This document shows, one piece after another, positions 54,354 through 62,897 of a stretch of 64,000 nt of DNA. Position numbers and translations under genes: made by a program. This DNA is from Sphingobacterium oryzagri. GTDB lineage: Bacteria > Bacteroidota > Bacteroidia > Sphingobacteriales > Sphingobacteriaceae. How positions within the stretch are numbered: position 1 is the first letter of the stretch; each line of letters starts with the position of its first letter. Location: assembly GCF_028736175.1 (NCBI RefSeq), contig NZ_CP117880.1:1798001-1862000 (forward strand). The letters run 5' to 3'. The notes under the pieces were generated by a model. It searched no databases and was not told the DNA's origin. It was given only the letters and a program-made list of their open reading frames with translations.

Positions 54354-55664
54354 ATGAAAAAGCTAGGCATCTTTACCTTGTTGGTCTGTTTTTTAAACGT
54401 CGCATTTGCGCAAACAGCCTATAAACCCAGTGCAGCCAATCTGGAAAACCGGGCATGGTTTGAAGCGTCCCGATTTGGCGTTTTTATTCATTGGGGCGTT
54501 TATTCGCTCTTGGGTGATGGCGAATGGGTGATGAATGATCAGAAATTAAGCTTGAGCGAATATGGCTTGTTGCCAAAATTTTTCAATCCGCAAGATTTCG
54601 ATGCAAAGGCTTGGGCCAAATTGTTTAAAGATGCCGGAGCAAAGTACATTACGTTTACAACGCGGCACCACGATGGTTTTTCCATGTGGAACTCGCAAAC
54701 ATCAGACTATAATATTGTTAAATCTACTCCGTTCAAGCGTGATATCGTAAAAGAGCTGGTGGAGGCCTGCCGTGCGGAGGGCGTGCGCGTAATGTTTTAT
54801 TATTCGTTGTTAGACTGGAAGCGCAACGATTATACGCCTTTGGGCCGAACGGGAAATGGCATCGCTGGTCGGGATTTGGAGCAGGGCGACTGGAACCGCT
54901 ATATCGAGTTTATGAAAACTCAATTGACGGAGTTGTTAACGAATTACGGTCAGATCGACGGTATTTGGTTTGACGGGCACTGGGATAAGAAAGATGCAGA
55001 CTGGCAATACGAAGAAATTTATTCGCTGATTCATTCTTTGCAACCGCAATGCCTGATCGGTAACAACCATCATATGGCGCCTATTGAAGGTGAAGATTTC
55101 CAAATGTTTGAGCGTGATCTGCCCGGACATAATACCACGGGTTTTGGCACAGCGGCAGATGCCGTAGGTAGCTTGCCCAAAGAGGTCTGTGGTACTATCG
55201 CGGGTTCCTGGGGTTTTAATATCAAAGACAGGCAGCAAAAATCGTTTAAAGAAGTGCTTTCGTATTTAGTCAAAGCGGCTGGTTACGGTTCAAACCTACT
55301 GCTCAATGTGGGTCCGATGCCTAATGGAGAGATACAAGATTATCAACAGGAGCGGCTGCGTCAACTGGGCGATTGGCTCAAGCAATATGGCGAGTCGATT
55401 TACGGTACGGAGGGTGGGTTTGTCCGCCCAACGGATGATTACGCGCTGACCAAAAAAGGAAATACGATCTATGTGCATCTGCTGAATGCAGATAAAGCTA
55501 GTTTTCTTATTCCTAACTTTACGTTTAAGGTGTCGTCTTTGGTTTCTTTTGATGGTAAAACAAAGGTAAATTTTCATCAGCTTGATAACGATGTCCTGGT
55601 GTTGCAGCTGCCAGAGGGCCTGCGTGACACAAATGATTTAGTATTGAAGTTAAGTATAAAATAA
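54354..55664 (+). CDS. Alpha-L-fucosidase, GH29
   Basis: 436 residues, exported (signal peptide ending NVAFAQ). The GH29 barrel starts WFEASRFGVFIHWGVYSL, continues KYITFTTRHHDGFSMWNSQTSDYN and DGIWFDGHWD, where D207 is the likely nucleophile. The segment FERDLPGH and SWGFNIKDRQQKSF form the rest of the active site, with a small C-terminal beta domain. It would release L-fucose from glycans in the periplasm or outside, supplying FucP. No acid/base glutamate can be named safely, which is normal for the family. Between the dehydratase (31 bases) and SDR (1 base). Confidence 0.93.
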   Translation: MKKLGIFTLLVCFLNVAFAQTAYKPSAANLENRAWFEASRFGVFIHWGVYSLLGDGEWVMNDQKLSLSEYGLLPKFFNPQDFDAKAWAKLFKDAGAKYITFTTRHHDGFSMWNSQTSDYNIVKSTPFKRDIVKELVEACRAEGVRVMFYYSLLDWKRNDYTPLGRTGNGIAGRDLEQGDWNRYIEFMKTQLTELLTNYGQIDGIWFDGHWDKKDADWQYEEIYSLIHSLQPQCLIGNNHHMAPIEGEDFQMFERDLPGHNTTGFGTAADAVGSLPKEVCGTIAGSWGFNIKDRQQKSFKEVLSYLVKAAGYGSNLLLNVGPMPNGEIQDYQQERLRQLGDWLKQYGESIYGTEGGFVRPTDDYALTKKGNTIYVHLLNADKASFLIPNFTFKVSSLVSFDGKTKVNFHQLDNDVLVLQLPEGLRDTNDLVLKLSIK

Positions 55665-55665
55665 T

Positions 55666-56430
55666 ATGTCCAAATTAACAGGCAAAGTAGCCATTATTAC
55701 AGGCGGAGGTAGCGGCATAGGCCGTGCTATCGCCGAACTTTTTGCAGCAGAAGGCGCGCATGTGCACATCTTGGATCTTAATGCAGCGGTCGGGCAGACA
55801 GTCGTTGACTATATTGTTTCGCTTGGCGGACAAGCAGCCGCACACGCTTGCAACGTGAGTAATCAGGCGGAGGTGGCAGCAATTGTCGCTACGATTGGAA
55901 AAGTTGATATTTTGGTCAATAACGCGGGGGTCGCACATGTGGGCAATTTGGAAAAGTGCTCGGAGGTAGACTTTGAACGTATTTTCCAGGTTAACGTTAA
56001 AGGTGCTTACAATGCTTTGCACGCTGTAATACCGGTAATGAAGCAGCATGGTGGCGGTGCTATACTCAATTTGGCGTCGATTGCGGCGGTGGTTGGTATT
56101 GCCGATCGCTTTGCTTACTCGATGAGTAAAGGCGCTATTTACGCCATGAGCATGTCGGTAGCGCGCGACTATATCGCGGATAATATCCGCTCAAATTCGA
56201 TTTCTCCAGCGCGCGTACACACGCCTTTTGTGGATGGGTTTATCAGCAAGAACTATCCTGGTCAGGAAGCGGAAATGTTTGAAAAGCTCTCGCAATCGCA
56301 GCCTATAGGCAGGATGGCCAAGCCGGAGGAAATTGCTAGATTAGCGCTATTCCTTTGCTCGGATGACGCTGGTTTTATCACCGGAAACGACTACCCAATC
56401 GATGGTGGATTTATTAAGTTGAATAATTAA
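55666..56430 (+). CDS. SDR oxidoreductase, probable 2-keto-3-deoxy-L-fuconate dehydrogenase
   Basis: 254 residues, classical short-chain dehydrogenase. NAD(P) loop AIITGGGSGIGRAIAELF; NNAG motif VNNAGVAHVG; Ser/Tyr/Lys triad in LNLASIAAVVGIADRFAYSMSKGA with YxxxK intact; C-terminal PIDGGFIKLNN. Close to the 2-keto-3-deoxy-L-fuconate dehydrogenases that oxidise C4 before cleavage. It starts one base after the fucosidase stop. A repeat-filled gap of 266 bases follows. Confidence 0.87.
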   Translation: MSKLTGKVAIITGGGSGIGRAIAELFAAEGAHVHILDLNAAVGQTVVDYIVSLGGQAAAHACNVSNQAEVAAIVATIGKVDILVNNAGVAHVGNLEKCSEVDFERIFQVNVKGAYNALHAVIPVMKQHGGGAILNLASIAAVVGIADRFAYSMSKGAIYAMSMSVARDYIADNIRSNSISPARVHTPFVDGFISKNYPGQEAEMFEKLSQSQPIGRMAKPEEIARLALFLCSDDAGFITGNDYPIDGGFIKLNN

Positions 56431-56660
56431 TAAGTCAAAATTAAAAAGTCAAAATTTAAAAGTGATAAGTCAAAAGTGATAAGTCAAAAGTGATAAGTCA
56501 AAAGTGATAAGTCAAAAGTGATAAGTCAAAATTTAAAAGTGATAAGTGACAAATCAAAAGTGATAAGTCAAAATTGAAAAGTTAAAATTTAAAGGTAAAA
56601 TAGGTAGCGGGTCTTTGGAGGTATTTGTTCACACTAAATACTAAATACTAAATACTAAAT
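56431..56660. repeat. Composite tandem-repeat tract inside the fucose operon
   Basis: Two repeat types in a row. First an AAAAGTC/AAATTAAAA-rich part with five perfect copies of the 14-base AGTGATAAGTCAAA (56461-56530) and flanking degenerate units up to about 56600. Then four copies of ACTAAAT (56633-56660). No gene. The same two-part composite appears inverted at 62898-63143. Confidence 0.85.
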
Positions 56661-56696
56661 ACCAAACACGCGCGCTGCTAAAAAAAACGAAACAAA

Positions 56697-57554
56697 ATGA
56701 AATTAATACGCTTTGGTGAATACGGAAAAGAACGCATCGGCGTTCAAATTGATGGTGTAAACTACGATGTTTCTGCCTTTGGTGGAGATTACAATGAGCA
56801 ATTTTTTGCAGAAAATGGATTGGAGCGCTTGGCTCAATTTGTAAAAGCAAATGCTGGTCAACTAATCGAAGTACCTGCCGGAACCCGAATAGGATCGCCA
56901 TTTGCTCGCCCGTCAAAAATCGTGTGTATTGGTCTTAACTATAAAGATCATGCCGAGGAAACAGGCGCTGCAATTCCGGCCGAGCCCATTATATTTATGA
57001 AGTCTACCACATCACTGATCGGGCCAAACGACCAGATTGTTATCCCTCGTAATTCTACGAAGACAGATTGGGAAGTTGAATTTGGTATTGTGATCGGTAA
57101 GAGAGCATCTTATGTAGAAGAAGCTGAAGCACTGGATTATGTAGCAGGTTATGTTTTACATAATGATGTTTCAGAACGCGAGTATCAATTAGAGCGTGGC
57201 GGCACCTGGGATAAAGGCAAAGGATGTGACACATTTGCGCCGATGGGGCCACATTTAACCACCGCCGATGAAATTCCTGATATTAATAATGTAAGACTTT
57301 GGTTGAAGGTGAATGGCAAAACATACCAAGATGGTAATACCAGCAATCTGATTTTTTCTGTTGCGCATGTGGTGTCTTACGTGTCACAATTTATGACCTT
57401 GTTGCCGGGCGACGTGATTTCTACCGGTACACCGGCTGGTGTAGGTTTAGGCTTTAAGCCGCCTATTTATTTAAAGGCTGGAGATGTGGTCGAGTTGGGC
57501 GCTGATTATTTAGGCGAATCCAGACAAGAAGTGGTAGCGTACCCGGCAAGCTAG
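56697..57554 (+). CDS. FAH-family hydrolase, probable 2,4-diketo-3-deoxy-L-fuconate hydrolase
   Basis: 285 residues of the fumarylacetoacetate hydrolase family. N-terminal domain MKLIRFGEYGKERIGVQID; catalytic domain with PSKIVCIGLNYKDHAEE, PIIFMKSTTSLIGPND, metal-binding WEVEFGIVIGKRA, YVLHNDVSEREYQ, and GDVISTGTPAGVGLGF. In the fucose route this enzyme cleaves the diketo acid to pyruvate and L-lactate. It begins after the repeat tract and starts the second half of the cluster (gaps 14 and 12 bases to the next genes). Confidence 0.88.
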   Translation: MKLIRFGEYGKERIGVQIDGVNYDVSAFGGDYNEQFFAENGLERLAQFVKANAGQLIEVPAGTRIGSPFARPSKIVCIGLNYKDHAEETGAAIPAEPIIFMKSTTSLIGPNDQIVIPRNSTKTDWEVEFGIVIGKRASYVEEAEALDYVAGYVLHNDVSEREYQLERGGTWDKGKGCDTFAPMGPHLTTADEIPDINNVRLWLKVNGKTYQDGNTSNLIFSVAHVVSYVSQFMTLLPGDVISTGTPAGVGLGFKPPIYLKAGDVVELGADYLGESRQEVVAYPAS

Positions 57555-57568
57555 AAAGGAGAGTTTTT

Positions 57569-58396
57569 ATGCGCATTGACGCTCACCAGCATTTTTGGAT
57601 TTATAATCGCGAGCGCGACGCCTGGATAACCGACGATATGCAGGCTATTCAGCGAAATTTTCTTCCAGTAGATTTAAGTCCGCTGTTGAAAGAAAATTTG
57701 ATAGACGGTGCTGTTGCCGTGCAAGCGACGCAGTCGTTAGAAGAAACCCAGTTTTTGGTTGATTTGGCCAGTATGTATGCCTTGATAAAGGCGGTGGTAG
57801 GCTGGGTAGATTTGCAAGCAGATGATATCGTTGAGCAATTGGAGAAGTTAAGTCAATTCCCCATTATCAAAGGTTTTCGGCATGTTGTTCAAGGCGAAGA
57901 AGATCCTGATTTTTTAATGCGGCCAGCATTCCAGCGCGGTATCGCCGCGTTGGGCAAACATCAGTTTACATACGATTTGTTGATTCATCCGCGACATTAC
58001 GCCAGCACGCTGGCTTGCGTGAAGCAGTTTCCGGCGCAACGTTTTGTGCTAGATCATATGGCTAAGCCCAACATTCGGGCAAAAGAGTTTGATGAGTGGG
58101 CCGCGTTTATACAAGCGCTTGCTGCGTATCCGAATGTTTATTGTAAGGTTTCCGGCCTGGTAACCGAAGCGGATTGGCTAAACTGGAAGATCGACGATTT
58201 TCAACCGTATATCCAGCATGTCGTAACTTGTTTTGGAAAAGATCGGGTAATGTTTGGTACAGATTGGCCCGTATGTTTGGTCGCGGCGTCTTATGCCGAT
58301 GTGATGGGCGTTGCTGCGCATAGTCTAACAGACTTTACCGAAGCAGAACGCGCTGCTTTTTGGGGCGGTAATGCCCAACAGTTTTATAATTTTTAA
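57569..58396 (+). CDS. Amidohydrolase, probable L-fuconolactonase
   Basis: 275 residues of the amidohydrolase-2 superfamily. MRIDAHQHFWIYN has the HxH motif; LAVGWV-type strand follows (IKAVVGWVDLQ); VLDHMAKPNI and the C-terminal FGTDWPVCL with the metal/general-base Asp. L-fuconolactonase (cog3618-type) opens L-fucono-1,5-lactone made by the dehydrogenase. Start codon 12-14 bases after the FAH gene; a GGAGAG precedes the ATG. Confidence 0.88.
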   Translation: MRIDAHQHFWIYNRERDAWITDDMQAIQRNFLPVDLSPLLKENLIDGAVAVQATQSLEETQFLVDLASMYALIKAVVGWVDLQADDIVEQLEKLSQFPIIKGFRHVVQGEEDPDFLMRPAFQRGIAALGKHQFTYDLLIHPRHYASTLACVKQFPAQRFVLDHMAKPNIRAKEFDEWAAFIQALAAYPNVYCKVSGLVTEADWLNWKIDDFQPYIQHVVTCFGKDRVMFGTDWPVCLVAASYADVMGVAAHSLTDFTEAERAAFWGGNAQQFYNF

Positions 58397-58408
58397 GAAT
58401 ACAGCACT

Positions 58409-59197
58409 ATGGACTTAAATTTAAAAGATAAAGTAATCATTGTTACGGGCGGCGCAAAAGGTATCGGCCGTGCCATCGTTATTGCATTGGCCAAAGAGGG
58501 AGCGACGCCAGTAATCGTCGGACGTAAGCAGGCCGATAACGATTTGGTCAAAGCCGAAGTGGAGGCGCTGGGTGGCGTGGCTTTAAGTGTAGAAGCCGAA
58601 CTTTCTGAACCAGAGGCTTGCAAGCATGCTGTAGCGCAAACGTTGGCCGTCTATGGCCGTATCGACGGCTTGGTTAACAATGCCGGGCACAATGATGGCG
58701 TGGGCTTGATCTCGGGTGATTACGATAGCTTTGTAGCTTCTTTGCACAAAAACCTTATTCATTATTACTTAATGGCTCACCATTGTATAGATGCGCTGCG
58801 CGTTTCACGAGGCACGATCTTAAATATCAGTTCGAAAACGGCTGAGACGGGCCAAGGCAATACGTCGGCTTACGCAGCGTCTAACGGTGGCAGAAATGCA
58901 CTCACGCGTGAGTGGGCGGTTGAATTATTGCCCTACAGCATCCGTGTAAACGCTATCATCGTAGCCGAATGTGCAACGCCGCAGTATGATTCCTGGATTA
59001 AAACACTGGATAATCCGGAAGAAACATTGAAAAAGATCACCGATCGCATTCCGCTGGAACACCGCATGACTACGGCTGAAGAAATTGCCAATACGTCGGT
59101 ATTTTTACTTTCCGATAAGTCAAGCCATACTACCGGCCAATTGATCCACGTAGATGGTGGTTATGTACACCTGGATCGGTCATTGATCAAAGAATAA
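58409..59197 (+). CDS. SDR oxidoreductase, probable L-fucose dehydrogenase, Lys-less motif
   Basis: 262 residues. NAD(P) loop IIVTGGAKGIGRAIVIAL, LVNNAGHND, catalytic Ser141/Ser142 (NISSKTAET) and Tyr155. The expected lysine four residues after Tyr is Asn159 (SAYAASNGGRNALTREWA), confirmed by codon AAC. By exclusion and by likeness to fucose dehydrogenases it should oxidise L-fucose to the 1,5-lactone, first step of the route. Whether Asn can replace Lys, or whether the protein works in another way, is open. Last gene; terminator follows at 59248. Confidence 0.8.
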   Translation: MDLNLKDKVIIVTGGAKGIGRAIVIALAKEGATPVIVGRKQADNDLVKAEVEALGGVALSVEAELSEPEACKHAVAQTLAVYGRIDGLVNNAGHNDGVGLISGDYDSFVASLHKNLIHYYLMAHHCIDALRVSRGTILNISSKTAETGQGNTSAYAASNGGRNALTREWAVELLPYSIRVNAIIVAECATPQYDSWIKTLDNPEETLKKITDRIPLEHRMTTAEEIANTSVFLLSDKSSHTTGQLIHVDGGYVHLDRSLIKE

Positions 59198-59247
59198 ATG
59201 GAAAAATGAAGATAACTTCGGATTAAGAGGTGACACATGATTTCCTG

Positions 59248-59299
59248 GGTGAAGAATGAAGCGCGCTATGTTGGCGTTTTATTCTTCACCTTTTTGTTT
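59248..59299 (+). terminator. Terminator of the fucose operon
   Basis: GGTGAAGAAT / ATTCTTCACC arms followed by TTTTTGTTT; loop of 23 bases can pair further imperfectly. Confidence 0.75.
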
Positions 59300-59349
59300 A
59301 CCTACGTTATGCGAGGTTGGGCTGCTGATGGAAGCGCAGGCGTGTCGCT

Positions 59350-60240
59350 TTAGGCGCTAGTGTCATCAAAAGGCTCAATATGAATAAAGACGTTGGCGAT
59401 ATTCGGGATATTCGCAATAAGGTAATCTTTTAGTCGATGGGCAATATCGTGCCCTTCGCGCACAGATATCGTAGGGCTCACCACCGCGTGCAGATCGATC
59501 TGAAAAAGCATGCCTATTTTTCGGATATAACACTTTTCTGTCAGTAAAACACCATCCACCTCTAATGATTTCGTCCGGACAGCTTCCTCCAATTCTGTGT
59601 AACGATTTTCGTCCATGATCTCGGCAAGGGCAGGGCGAAATATACCGTAACAGTTGTAAATAATAAAGCCGGAAGCCAGCAGCGCTGCCCAGTCGTCAGC
59701 ACTCTCATAGCCCTCACCGCAAAAAAGTGCGATCGATATACCGATGAATGCCGCTACCGACGTGATTGCGTCGCTGCGGTGATGCCAGGCATCTGCGCGT
59801 AACGAAGAACTGTTTAAGGCTTTGCTACGCTTCATGATGATACGAAACGACGTTTCTTTCCAGATAATAATACCGCCCAAAACGATGAGTGTCCACGGTT
59901 CGGGCAGATCGTGCGGCATTTGGATATTATGTATGCTTTCTTTCGCGATCACAAAAGCCGATACCACGAGGAAAATGACCACGATAAATGTAATCAGCGG
60001 TTCGATACGGCCGTGGCCATAAGGGTGCGAGTTATCTGCCGGTCGTTTAGAATATTTTAAGCCAAGCAATACCAAAAAGGAGGAAAAAATATCGGCGGTA
60101 GATTCAATAGCATCCGCAATAAGGGCATAGGAGTTTCCGAAAAAACCAGCCAACCACTTAATCAATGCGAGGAGAAAGTTGGTAAGAATACTGAAATACG
60201 TGGTTCTTATGGCTTTATCTGCGTTTGACATCGGACTCAA
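59350..60240 (-). CDS. Cation diffusion facilitator (CDF) transporter
   Basis: 296 residues: six membrane helices and a C-terminal cytosolic domain. Metal site residues in helix 2 ADAIESTADIFSSF and helix 5 DAWHHRSDAITS, and the loop PADNSHPYGHGRIEP typical of CDF. The C-terminal domain ends IFIHIEPFDD. Likely exports Zn2+ or Fe2+/Mn2+ in exchange for protons. Convergent with the fucose operon; TATCTTTG lies eight bases before its ATG. Confidence 0.92.
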   Translation of the reverse strand: MSPMSNADKAIRTTYFSILTNFLLALIKWLAGFFGNSYALIADAIESTADIFSSFLVLLGLKYSKRPADNSHPYGHGRIEPLITFIVVIFLVVSAFVIAKESIHNIQMPHDLPEPWTLIVLGGIIIWKETSFRIIMKRSKALNSSSLRADAWHHRSDAITSVAAFIGISIALFCGEGYESADDWAALLASGFIIYNCYGIFRPALAEIMDENRYTELEEAVRTKSLEVDGVLLTEKCYIRKIGMLFQIDLHAVVSPTISVREGHDIAHRLKDYLIANIPNIANVFIHIEPFDDTSA

Positions 60241-60248
60241 ATTTTTGT

Positions 60249-60256
60249 CAAAGATA
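60249..60256 (-). promoter_or_regulatory. CDF promoter -7 box TATCTTTG
   Basis: TATCTTTG on the minus strand, eight bases upstream of the ATG; -33 element unclear. Confidence 0.5.
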
Positions 60257-60399
60257 GGGCTTTATTTTAACAAGGCAGAAAGCGTATAAAAAATAAGTTA
60301 GTGGAAGAAAATCAATATGAAGAAGTGACTTTTGTAAGGAAAATGTTAAACTAAGGCGTAAATAACTTTTGAAATTAAAATAAATGCTATCTTGCTTCC

Positions 60400-60780
60400 A
60401 TGAAAAAGATGAGATGGATGAGAGCGCTTCAGCTGTTTGAACAGTTTCGTAAGGTAAATATCACCGGCGATGATCTGGATCGGGCAGAAGGTAAAGCGGC
60501 AAACTTAAATGAAAAGGTAGGCGATTTTAAGCTATTGATCGCTATGGGGCGTGATAGTCTGGCGGGTCGCTACAAAATGAACAAATGGAATCTTTCCGTT
60601 GTGGTGGGTACGGTGGTATATGTATTATCGCCGTTGGATGCGATCCCAGATGTTGTACCTGTATTGGGCTGGCTTGACGATGTGACCATCGTAGGCTATG
60701 CGATCGGAAAACTTTCGGTGGAAATGCGTAAGTATAAACAACACCGCGAACAGCAGCAGTCGGCTACCGTCGTTCAGTAA
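60400..60780 (+). CDS. YkvA family (DUF1232) protein
   Basis: 126 residues. The DUF1232 core is seen in VVVGTVVYVLSPLDAIPDVVPVLGWLDDVTIVGYAIGKL, a hydrophobic hairpin with the SPLDxIPD motif. The N-terminal part is charged and helical; the C-terminus is Lys/Gln-rich. Membrane-associated, function unknown. Single gene. Confidence 0.87.
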   Translation: MKKMRWMRALQLFEQFRKVNITGDDLDRAEGKAANLNEKVGDFKLLIAMGRDSLAGRYKMNKWNLSVVVGTVVYVLSPLDAIPDVVPVLGWLDDVTIVGYAIGKLSVEMRKYKQHREQQQSATVVQ

Positions 60781-60846
60781 AATAGCATGTGTTATTGTAT
60801 GTTTAGTAGAAAGTAGAAGTTTGATGCATAGGCAATTATTTGTGTT

Positions 60847-60936
60847 TTAGGCAATTCCTGAACAGGTGGTGGCAAAGATCAGTACAAAAGCGACAAACGC
60901 TAGTACCAAAAACGTTGTTAAAGGTGTTCTTCTCAT
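60847..60936 (-). CDS. Candidate 29-residue hydrophobic peptide
   Basis: ATG at 60936-60934, TAA at 60849-60847. It begins MRRTPLTTF, continues with an uninterrupted hydrophobic run of about 14 residues (LVLAFVAFVLIFA) and ends TTCSGIA. The design is a basic N-terminus plus one membrane segment, perhaps a tiny lipoprotein (ATTC) or toxin-like peptide. No clear promoter or ribosome-binding site. The rest of 60781-61188 shows nothing else. Only comparative conservation would settle it. Confidence 0.4.
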   Translation of the reverse strand: MRRTPLTTFLVLAFVAFVLIFATTCSGIA

Positions 60937-61188
60937 GTTATTATTTTGCTAGTAATTTCTAGCGGTTAACAACAAATTATATGCCCAAAAAGGAATACTT
61001 GTTTTTTTCTTTACATAAAACTGCCTTAACACATATGTTACGCGACATTTAACACCAGACAAAAAATACGTCATCCCTTCACTGTCTATTATTTAGGGGT
61101 ATAATTACGCTAAATAGTACATTGTCTACCAATTGCACATGGCACATGCAAGTATTAACGCAGATGACGATAGGCCGATAAGCATGAT

Positions 61189-61842
61189 TTAGGTAAGCTG
61201 TTGCATCAACTGGTCAAATTCGTGGCGCAACGAGGTTAGTTGCGATTCCAATGTAGCTACGCGCTCTTCCAATTCCTGTACTTTGCTTTGTCCGCTTTCG
61301 GAGGTTGGTGCAACGTCGTACTCTTCTTCGTTTACCTCACCTAACAGGTGCACATAGCGCGCTTCTTTTTGTCCCGGTCGCTTGGGCAGCAGTTTGATAA
61401 ATGCCGGTTCATTTTCCTGTAGCCGGTTTAGCACGGCTTGCACTTCTTCAAGACTTTCAAAATCAAACAGTCTTCCCGCATTAGAATTTATTTCGCCCGG
61501 TGTCAATGGTCCACGTAAAATCAGCAAGCATAGCGCAGCAAGATCTTGCGGAATCAGGGGGTACTGTATCGCCACATTATGTTTGTATTTGGTTACCCGA
61601 CTGCCGCCGCCAACCACCGTTGAAATAAGACCGCGTTTGCGTAGGGTGTCCAAAGCTTCCACAATCGTATGTTCGTCATATGAAACAACTGGCCGGCGTG
61701 CAGATTTTTGGTTGCAGGCGGCCTGTAAGCTGTTCAGTGTCATCGGATAATATTCGGGTGTTGTCTTCGATTTCTCCAAAAGAGAACCTAAAACCCGCAA
61801 TTCGGCGGCACTTAATATCGGTAAGCTTGTTGTTTCTTCCAT
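61189..61842 (-). CDS. YceH family (DUF480) protein
   Basis: 217 residues. PILSAAELRVLGSLLEKSKTTPEYYPMTLNSLQAACNQKSARRPVV is the diagnostic N-terminal winged-helix stretch of YceH; the second winged helix has LCLLILRGPLTPGEINSNAGRLFDFES; the last 35 residues form a coiled coil (VQELEERVATLESQLTSLRHEF). Cytosolic, function unknown, sometimes linked with cell-wall genes. Lone gene. Confidence 0.92.
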   Translation of the reverse strand: MEETTSLPILSAAELRVLGSLLEKSKTTPEYYPMTLNSLQAACNQKSARRPVVSYDEHTIVEALDTLRKRGLISTVVGGGSRVTKYKHNVAIQYPLIPQDLAALCLLILRGPLTPGEINSNAGRLFDFESLEEVQAVLNRLQENEPAFIKLLPKRPGQKEARYVHLLGEVNEEEYDVAPTSESGQSKVQELEERVATLESQLTSLRHEFDQLMQQLT

Positions 61843-61991
61843 ATGATGATCGATTTTTGCGCTATCTTTTCCGAAGATATAAAAAATATATAGTTTTCAA
61901 AATAGAATCACTTGCTTAGCCTTTTTCCAATCACGGTTACTTTTTTACCCTCAAATCTTTTAGTAAATTCGCAAACAACAAAACAAGAACG

Positions 61992-62897
61992 GTGTTAAAA
62001 ATCGCACATCATCCGGTATATATCCATCCGCTACGCGAAGGCCATCGTTTTCCGATGGTCAAATATGAACTGATACCCGCACAGCTATTGCATGAAGGAC
62101 TGGTGTCCGAGGCGAATTTTTTTGAACCAACCTTGGCCAGCCGCGCGGTATTGGAGCTGGCGCATGCGCCAGGCTATGTAGACCATTTGTTGGCGTGTAC
62201 GCTCGATGCAAAGATGGTTCGACGCATCGGTTTTCCGCTATCCAAAGCTTTAGTCGAGCGTGAATGTATGATTGTGGATGGTACGATTCAGGGCTGCCAT
62301 TATGCTTTGCAGCATGCTGTGTCGTTTAACACGGCAGGCGGCACTCACCATGCTGGTCGCAATTTCGGCGAAGGCTTCTGCCTTTTAAACGATCAAGCAA
62401 TCGCAGCAGCTTATCTTATTGAGCAAAAGCTGGCCGAGCGTGTGCTCGTGATCGATCTGGATGTGCATCAAGGAAATGGCACCGCACATATTTTTGCAGG
62501 TAATCAGCAGGTCTTCACCTTTAGTATGCACGGCGAGAAGAATTTTCCATTTGTTAAAGAACGCTCGCATATGGATGTCGGCCTTCCCGATGGAATAGAA
62601 GATGAAGCATACATCAGCTTATTGCAGGAACAGCTCGCGCAGGCATTCTATCGCGCCGCGCCAGATTTTGTTTTTTATCAGGCCGGTGTGGATATTTTAG
62701 CTACCGATAAATTGGGCAAGCTAAAGCTTACAGAAGATGGTTGCAAGCGGCGTGATGAGTTAGTTTTTAACAGCTGCTTTAAGGCTAATGTGCCGGTGCA
62801 GGTGAGCATGGGCGGTGGTTATTCCACCCATATCAAAGATATTGTAAACGCGCATGTAAATACTTACCGGACCGCAATAGATGTGTTTGGTTTTTAG
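61992..62897 (+). CDS. Histone deacetylase family protein (acetoin utilisation/APAH-like)
   Basis: 301 residues from a GTG start. Zinc-dependent deacetylase superfamily: FNTAGGTHHAGRNFGEGFCLLND with the catalytic His pair, VIDLDVHQGNGTAHIF with two zinc ligands, FVFYQAGVDILATDKLGKL with the third Asp, and SMGGGYSTH at the end. It may remove acetyl groups from proteins or small amines. A histone H1-like gene is in the same window but not adjacent, so no link is implied. Confidence 0.9.
   Translation: MLKIAHHPVYIHPLREGHRFPMVKYELIPAQLLHEGLVSEANFFEPTLASRAVLELAHAPGYVDHLLACTLDAKMVRRIGFPLSKALVERECMIVDGTIQGCHYALQHAVSFNTAGGTHHAGRNFGEGFCLLNDQAIAAAYLIEQKLAERVLVIDLDVHQGNGTAHIFAGNQQVFTFSMHGEKNFPFVKERSHMDVGLPDGIEDEAYISLLQEQLAQAFYRAAPDFVFYQAGVDILATDKLGKLKLTEDGCKRRDELVFNSCFKANVPVQVSMGGGYSTHIKDIVNAHVNTYRTAIDVFGF

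Noticed and set aside
56461..56530. CRISPR-like regular repetition
   Set aside because: The 14-base units abut directly without spacers and no cas gene is present; it is a simple tandem repeat.
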